Positions 59,752-64,000 of a stretch of DNA of 64,000 nt are shown in pieces. The stretch covers positions 1-64,000 of the forward strand of contig JAKSZP010017369.1 of the NCBI GenBank assembly GCA_022478985.1, in the 5' to 3' direction. Positions within the stretch are counted from its first letter, which is position 1. Each line of letters opens with the position of its first letter. The stretch comes from Massospora cicadina (lineage: Eukaryota > Entomophthoromycota > Entomophthoromycetes > Entomophthorales > Entomophthoraceae). Both the position numbers and the translations under genes were made by a program. The notes beneath the pieces are model-generated. The model saw nothing but the letters and a program-made list of their open reading frames with translations. It was not told the origin of the DNA and made no database searches.

Positions 59752-60109
59752 TGTTGACCACTCAGCGAATTAAGGGAAAATATGCTGAAACTTTGAGATA
59801 GATAAAAACTTATAGAAACGGGAAAACTAAGAGGAGATTAACAAGCAGAGGAAGCATTTGACTTGGGAGACTGAGATTTAATAGTTGAGCAAAAGATTGA
59901 TAAAGAATGATCTTTTGGGAGGTTATTGAAGAAAAGTCTGCAATTATTAAAAGATTGATAAAGAGTTGATAGGGTTGATTGATACATATATTATTTATCA
60001 GGTTTTTATTAGAGTCAGCTTTCTCCATATCAACCAATTTTTTTTCTCAGTGGCTAAAACCCTGTGTAAACCAACTTGGCGGAATCAAGCCATTATGCAA
60101 GAATTAACA
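59752..60109 (+). repeat. 5' LTR
   Basis: It begins TGTTGACCACTCAGCG and ends TTAACA, with the PBS one base later. The inner end is firm. The outer end is chosen as the first TG after the upstream pol fragment stops matching gypsy sequence. It shares AATATGCTGAAA and the terminal segment with the LTR near 540-955. Confidence 0.6.
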
Positions 60110-60110
60110 G

Positions 60111-60123
60111 TGGTGCTCACTAC
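60111..60123 (+). promoter_or_regulatory. Primer-binding site
   Basis: TGGTGCTCACTAC, the same 13 bases as at 526-538 (minus) and 11,396-11,408 (plus), directly after an LTR end. Confidence 0.75.
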
Positions 60124-60298
60124 AGGAGAACACTGGTCAACTGTAGCTTATTGGCACTAGGGAAAATTGGAGAGCCCTCACTCTTTATGACAAAACCTGA
60201 CTGGATTCCATGCGAAATATGCTTATGAAGTGCAGGAAGCATCCAACGACAAACAGTACTTTTTACAGTAACACCCAGGTGATGAATATGCTATGGTC

Positions 60299-62640
60299 GA
60301 TTTGAAATTAGAAACTTGTCCTGAATTGATGGCAGATCAACAAGGCCGCTCTACAAATGTGACCCCACAGCAGCTGTGTGGCATTATGGAATGGCTTCTG
60401 CGGGGGTATTGACTCTATGAAGATGAGGCAGGGGAGCATTCTTTGAGTTTTTTCTACAATCAACAGGACCAAGAAACCTTTTAAGCATTGTATATGTCCT
60501 GTCTTGACACGACTACCATGGGGTTTTCTCGTCAGCTTAGTACCCATGGAACCATTGATTACTTAGTCGCTTATGTGCATCCATCTATCCTCCAGCTACT
60601 GCATGTACTGGCTCGCCACAATATTGAAATTGTGGACATAATGCGGTTCATTCAAGCCCGGCAGAATGATACTTGACTTCTGCTTGACCACCTTGATCAC
60701 TCTTTTTAAAAGGTGTAGGGGGCGCTGGTACAGGTGGACCACCGTGTTGGGGATGTCCACTGTTGGTTGGACGTTTTGGTGCCCCAGTTGAATCTAGAGT
60801 TACCTCAAATGATAGGAGAACTGGTAGATCATCATGGTCTATTAGCAGAATAAATTTGGGACATAACCACTTCGGGAAGCAATACTGAGCGCTTTATGAT
60901 GGACCTGGTAGAATGGGCGGAAGTGCTTGAAGCCATGATAAATCAGATCATGGAAAGGCTAATGCTGACAGAACGGTGAATAATAGATTATGTCAGTTCC
61001 ATAGCAGCTGAATTCAGCCAACTTTGCATCAAGTGGAGTAATCAGCAGATGGCGGACAACGCGATCATCCCCTTGTTGACGTCCCCCAAATATCTCCAGT
61101 TGGTACATCAGGTTACACAATTGGAAAACATTATACAGGCTGAGCGCAGTAAAGCCATTCATCTTTCATTCATCGAGATGGGAGAGTATGCAGATATGTA
61201 AGTATGGCTGGTTACCCTTTAATGGGTCAATTAGGAACTGGTGCAAGAACGAGCTGCCCTCATTAACCAAGTATACGACACTAATTAACAAGTGAATGAT
61301 GATAACAGGCAGCACTAAATAATGAAGAGCGCAGTGGAGGACGTTCTCTCATGACTACAGGCAGTGGAGTGGAAACTGGACTCTGAGCAGCTATCCATCG
61401 TGTTTTGCAAAATCAGTATGAGTTGCTTCAACAGGAATTTCAGGATGGTCGATGTAGATACTATTTGGTTAAAATGGAGCAGATAATTAGCGAACATTTT
61501 GCTGAGAAAGCCAGAGCTGGGGGAAGCGGTGCAGTTAGTAGTGATTCAGAGGAGGAATGCTATGGATTGTCCAATGAGTATCCCTTGGGAGTTGTGGCAG
61601 ACCCACATCACAACACTACTTCTTCCAAATCCATTTTGGGGGATTAAATTCTGTCTGCCCACCCCTATGATAGCTCACAAGGGGATTTTTCCCCTAGTCA
61701 TTCAGAACCCAATTTTGCTGCTTCTCACGGCTGAAGCTTAGAGAAAGGCAAAGCTGTAAAAATCGCGAAATTACCACCCTTCAGTAATGATGAATATATG
61801 CACAGCTACTTTAGGCAATTCAAATTTGCCATGAAAGGGGCTTCAGATCTGTGGAAAGCAAACCTGTTGCTGTCCGCTTTAGATGTGTATAGCGCCAATC
61901 AAGTCACCTGCTACCTTCCAATTAGCTCTGTATCTTATAAAGAGGCAAAAGTGACTGTTATCCAAATGTTTGGGGGTGCAGCCAAGATAGCTTAACAAAA
62001 GGCTGACTTAATGACCGTACAGTTCCACCAAAACGAGTCCCAGGTAGATTTCGCTGAGCGATTCTTGGTGAAAGTGCATGTGTTAATAGGAGCCAACGTT
62101 TTATCTACCAAGGATTTAGGTATAGTAATGACAGCGGGTGTCAAACGATATTGTGAATTACATAATGCTATGTCTCATGTTTTGGATGAAGATGCTGGGC
62201 TTATTTGAATTTTGAACCCCTTACTTTGTCTCTCCATCACATTCAGCGCCCCAATGTAGAGCAAAAGGCCCCTGCTGTTGCCACAGCATACTCATCAGGA
62301 TATGGGCTCCAGTGACTGAGCTATAACCATTGGAACATATTCGTCCATCCTAAGTATCAGAGGTTCTTTCTCATCCTATGTACTCTCAGCCAGTTTGTCT
62401 CTGACCTTTTAATAATACCGTTAATCTTCAGACTGGTTTTCTGCTGCAAGTTATAGTAATGGACCCTTTATAAATGCTTGCTTCCAGTGCAGATTAAGAG
62501 GTCATTATGCGGGTAATTTCCCTAGCAACCCGCAGGTGAATGCAAAGCCATCTGGGAAGATTGAGCAGGGAAAAGCTCAAGCAGAGTAGAGATGTGATTC
62601 TTTACCTCCACTAAGTCAAATTTAATTGTCCACAACTATT
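60299..62640 (+). pseudogene. Ty3/gypsy gag with long N-terminal region
   Basis: From about 60,299 to 61,200 one plus frame stays readable through a few stops (ELMADQQGRSTNVTPQQLCG, the 62-codon frame at 60,488-60,676, then VDHRVGDVHCWLDVLVPQLN and LQLVHQVTQLENIIQAERS). It is rich in Leu, Gln and Glu, so a helical or coiled-coil domain is likely. A frame change leads to 61,405-61,647 (NQYELLQQEFQDG, then an acidic GSGAVSSDSEEE). The capsid core is at 61,798-61,995 and 62,011-62,208 in that same frame. A zinc knuckle follows at 62,479-62,520, CFQCRLRGHYAGNF, with its last Cys replaced by Phe. Total length near 750 codons is long for a gypsy gag. Broken by stops. Confidence 0.75.
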
Positions 62641-64000
62641 CTCAAGAATCTCTTCATGTAGGACTCAGAACTCAGCCGGACGACTTTCTATACCAATAGC
62701 TTCCATTGGATACCCCAGCTTCCATTCCAGAAATTAATTATTCGCCCCCCAAGCTCTGAGTTCCTCCAGGATGTGCAGAAACTATACGCATGGAAGATCC
62801 TGGAACAAACCGGCATAAGCAATGTGGATCCCTCAATGACGTTGCCTCTCTAGTAGGGGTTAACTTAGCAATTTCAGTCAAAAAATCGCTTTGGAGTATC
62901 CTCATGTTGTTATGGGCATATCCTCCTTCCTCAGTAACAAAAAGCCTTTGGACGTCCACGTAATAAACACTAATGGTTCTTCTTATTTGGAGTGCACTTA
63001 CTGTGACATTTTCATTCAGAAGACAAAAATCCGCGCTATCATTAACACTGGGGACCAGTGAATATAATCAATATAAGGTTGGTGGCTAAGTTTCCATTGT
63101 AGCCGGATGTGGACCACAGATTAGTATACAGGACTACAGGGACACAAATTACTGTGTCCAAATGAGCATACAGCACGTTGCCTTTACGAAATGGGTCAGT
63201 TAAGGCTTCCACAGCAGAGGTGGTTCTACCAAACAATAACTACAATATGTTAATTGGTGTGGCATTCATGAGGAAATTTGGACCTGTGATAGATATGGCG
63301 GAGGAAACCCTTAGTATTTTCAAACAACAAATTCCCATTTAATTTGACTCTGGTAGAATCACAACGGATCTGTTCTGCTCCAGTCAAATCAATCTGGTGT
63401 ACAGTGATGGAGTGATTTCTGTCTGATATTGGTAATTGAAGTGGAGAACCAGAGCCAACCCCAAACCAGATCTATGAGTATAAAGGGATTCCTCTCTGAG
63501 CAGCGAACACTTTGAGCCTACCGTCTGGACACCAGTGCATAGTAGAACCTGAATTAAAGTTGACATCCCTAAAGGGCTATATGGGGAAGTTATAGGACCC
63601 TACCAGCAATCACGGCTTGAACCACATGTGGCTCAAGGGCTACGGCTACCCAGGAATGGAGAGGTGAAGGTACTGCTAGTGAATTTACATAAGGAGATAA
63701 TAATGATCCAGCGGCACCAAGTGGTGGCTTATTTAAAATTGGCTCCTATAGATGACGTTCGCTGTATTCATGATTTTGGATTGGTGGAGGACCTTGGCCT
63801 TTGACAAATTCATCATTCAGCACAATGAAAGTGGTTCCACGGGAAGCGCTAACTGGATTACCAGTGGAACAGCAAGATAAGGAGATAGCTTATTTTGAAA
63901 AATACTGGATTTTTTCACATATATTGATCATGATTTGGGGTGCGCCCAAGGGTTGGTACACTGGATAAATATGGGGATCACCCTCCCATTTGATCGCAGT
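62641..64000 (+). pseudogene. Ty3/gypsy protease and pre-RT region
   Basis: A plus frame reads KIRAIINTGDQ near 63,026-63,058. The protease D-T-G box has become N-T-G (63,044-63,052), removing the catalytic Asp. LIGVAFMRKFGPVIDMAEE near 63,250-63,310 matches the end of the protease domain (LGMPFLRxxNPxIDW type). VKVLLVNLHKEIIMIQRHQV near 63,664-63,725 matches the linker before RT seen in many gypsy elements (xLxNxxxxxIxLxKGxxVA). RT itself should begin at or beyond the window edge. Confidence 0.6.

Larger units (their letters stand above)
59752..64000 (+). mobile_element. Ty3/gypsy element, 5' part, runs off right edge
   Basis: LTR, primer-binding site, long gag with zinc knuckle, protease and the start of pol, in that order. 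The gag core is the same family as the minus-strand copy at 1-955, so the window is framed by two oppositely oriented members. The RT onward lies outside the window. Confidence 0.8.

Noticed and set aside
1..64000. CRISPR arrays, bacterial operons, rRNA genes
   Set aside because: No regularly spaced identical repeats, no ribosome-binding patterns with long adjacent frames, and no rRNA-like conserved blocks were seen.

Overview
This window looks like repeat-rich nuclear DNA from a eukaryote, most likely a fungus with a large, A+T-rich, transposon-filled genome. A rust-like basidiomycete is my best guess, but the guess rests only on the element types: chromodomain-bearing Ty3/gypsy elements, and non-LTR elements with an ORF1 zinc knuckle plus an APE-type endonuclease and RT. 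I found no intact host gene, rRNA, intact tRNA gene or CRISPR array. Almost everything recognisable is a decayed mobile element. Because most frames are broken, assignments rest on ordered motifs rather than on long open frames.

Layout. 1-955 (-): LTR, primer-binding site and gag of a Ty3/gypsy family that reappears at the right edge on the + strand. 2,950-4,400 (+): gypsy RT/RNase H remnant. 6,222-6,297: tiny retroposed element with perfect 17-bp target-site duplications (TSDs). 10,947-17,832 (+): a whole but broken gypsy element with two LTRs, PBS, gag, RT, RNase H and integrase. 17,880-19,640 (+): gypsy integrase remnant. 21,022-21,369 (-): a complete tRNA-type SINE with A and B boxes and perfect 17-bp TSDs. 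26,010-30,150 (-): a LINE (ORF1 and ORF2). 31,440-32,850 (-): a second LINE fragment. 34,450-39,962 (+): chromovirus with 0.51-kb LTRs and a C-terminal chromodomain, preceded by the tail of another copy. 40,377-40,458 (-): second copy of the tiny element, again with 17-bp TSDs. 43,300-51,130 (-): a third LINE, its endonuclease domain split by an inverted ORF1 fragment (45,720-47,397, +). 52,574-52,616: a perfect 19-bp palindrome. About 52,700-55,250: an old 1.3-kb tandem duplication. 58,744-64,000 (+): a gypsy pol fragment abutting a gypsy element with long gag that runs off the window.

How the parts work together. The LTR elements carry the parts for copying through reverse transcriptase and integrase. 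Two LTR families share the same unusual 13-base primer-binding site. The LINEs encode the endonuclease/RT machinery that typically also mobilises SINEs. The SINE and two copies of the tiny element all carry TSDs of exactly 17 bp, which suggests one shared target-primed mechanism. The tiny element, about 42-48 bases with a constant 5' end and an A tail, is the most novel observation here. Percent identities were judged by eye only.
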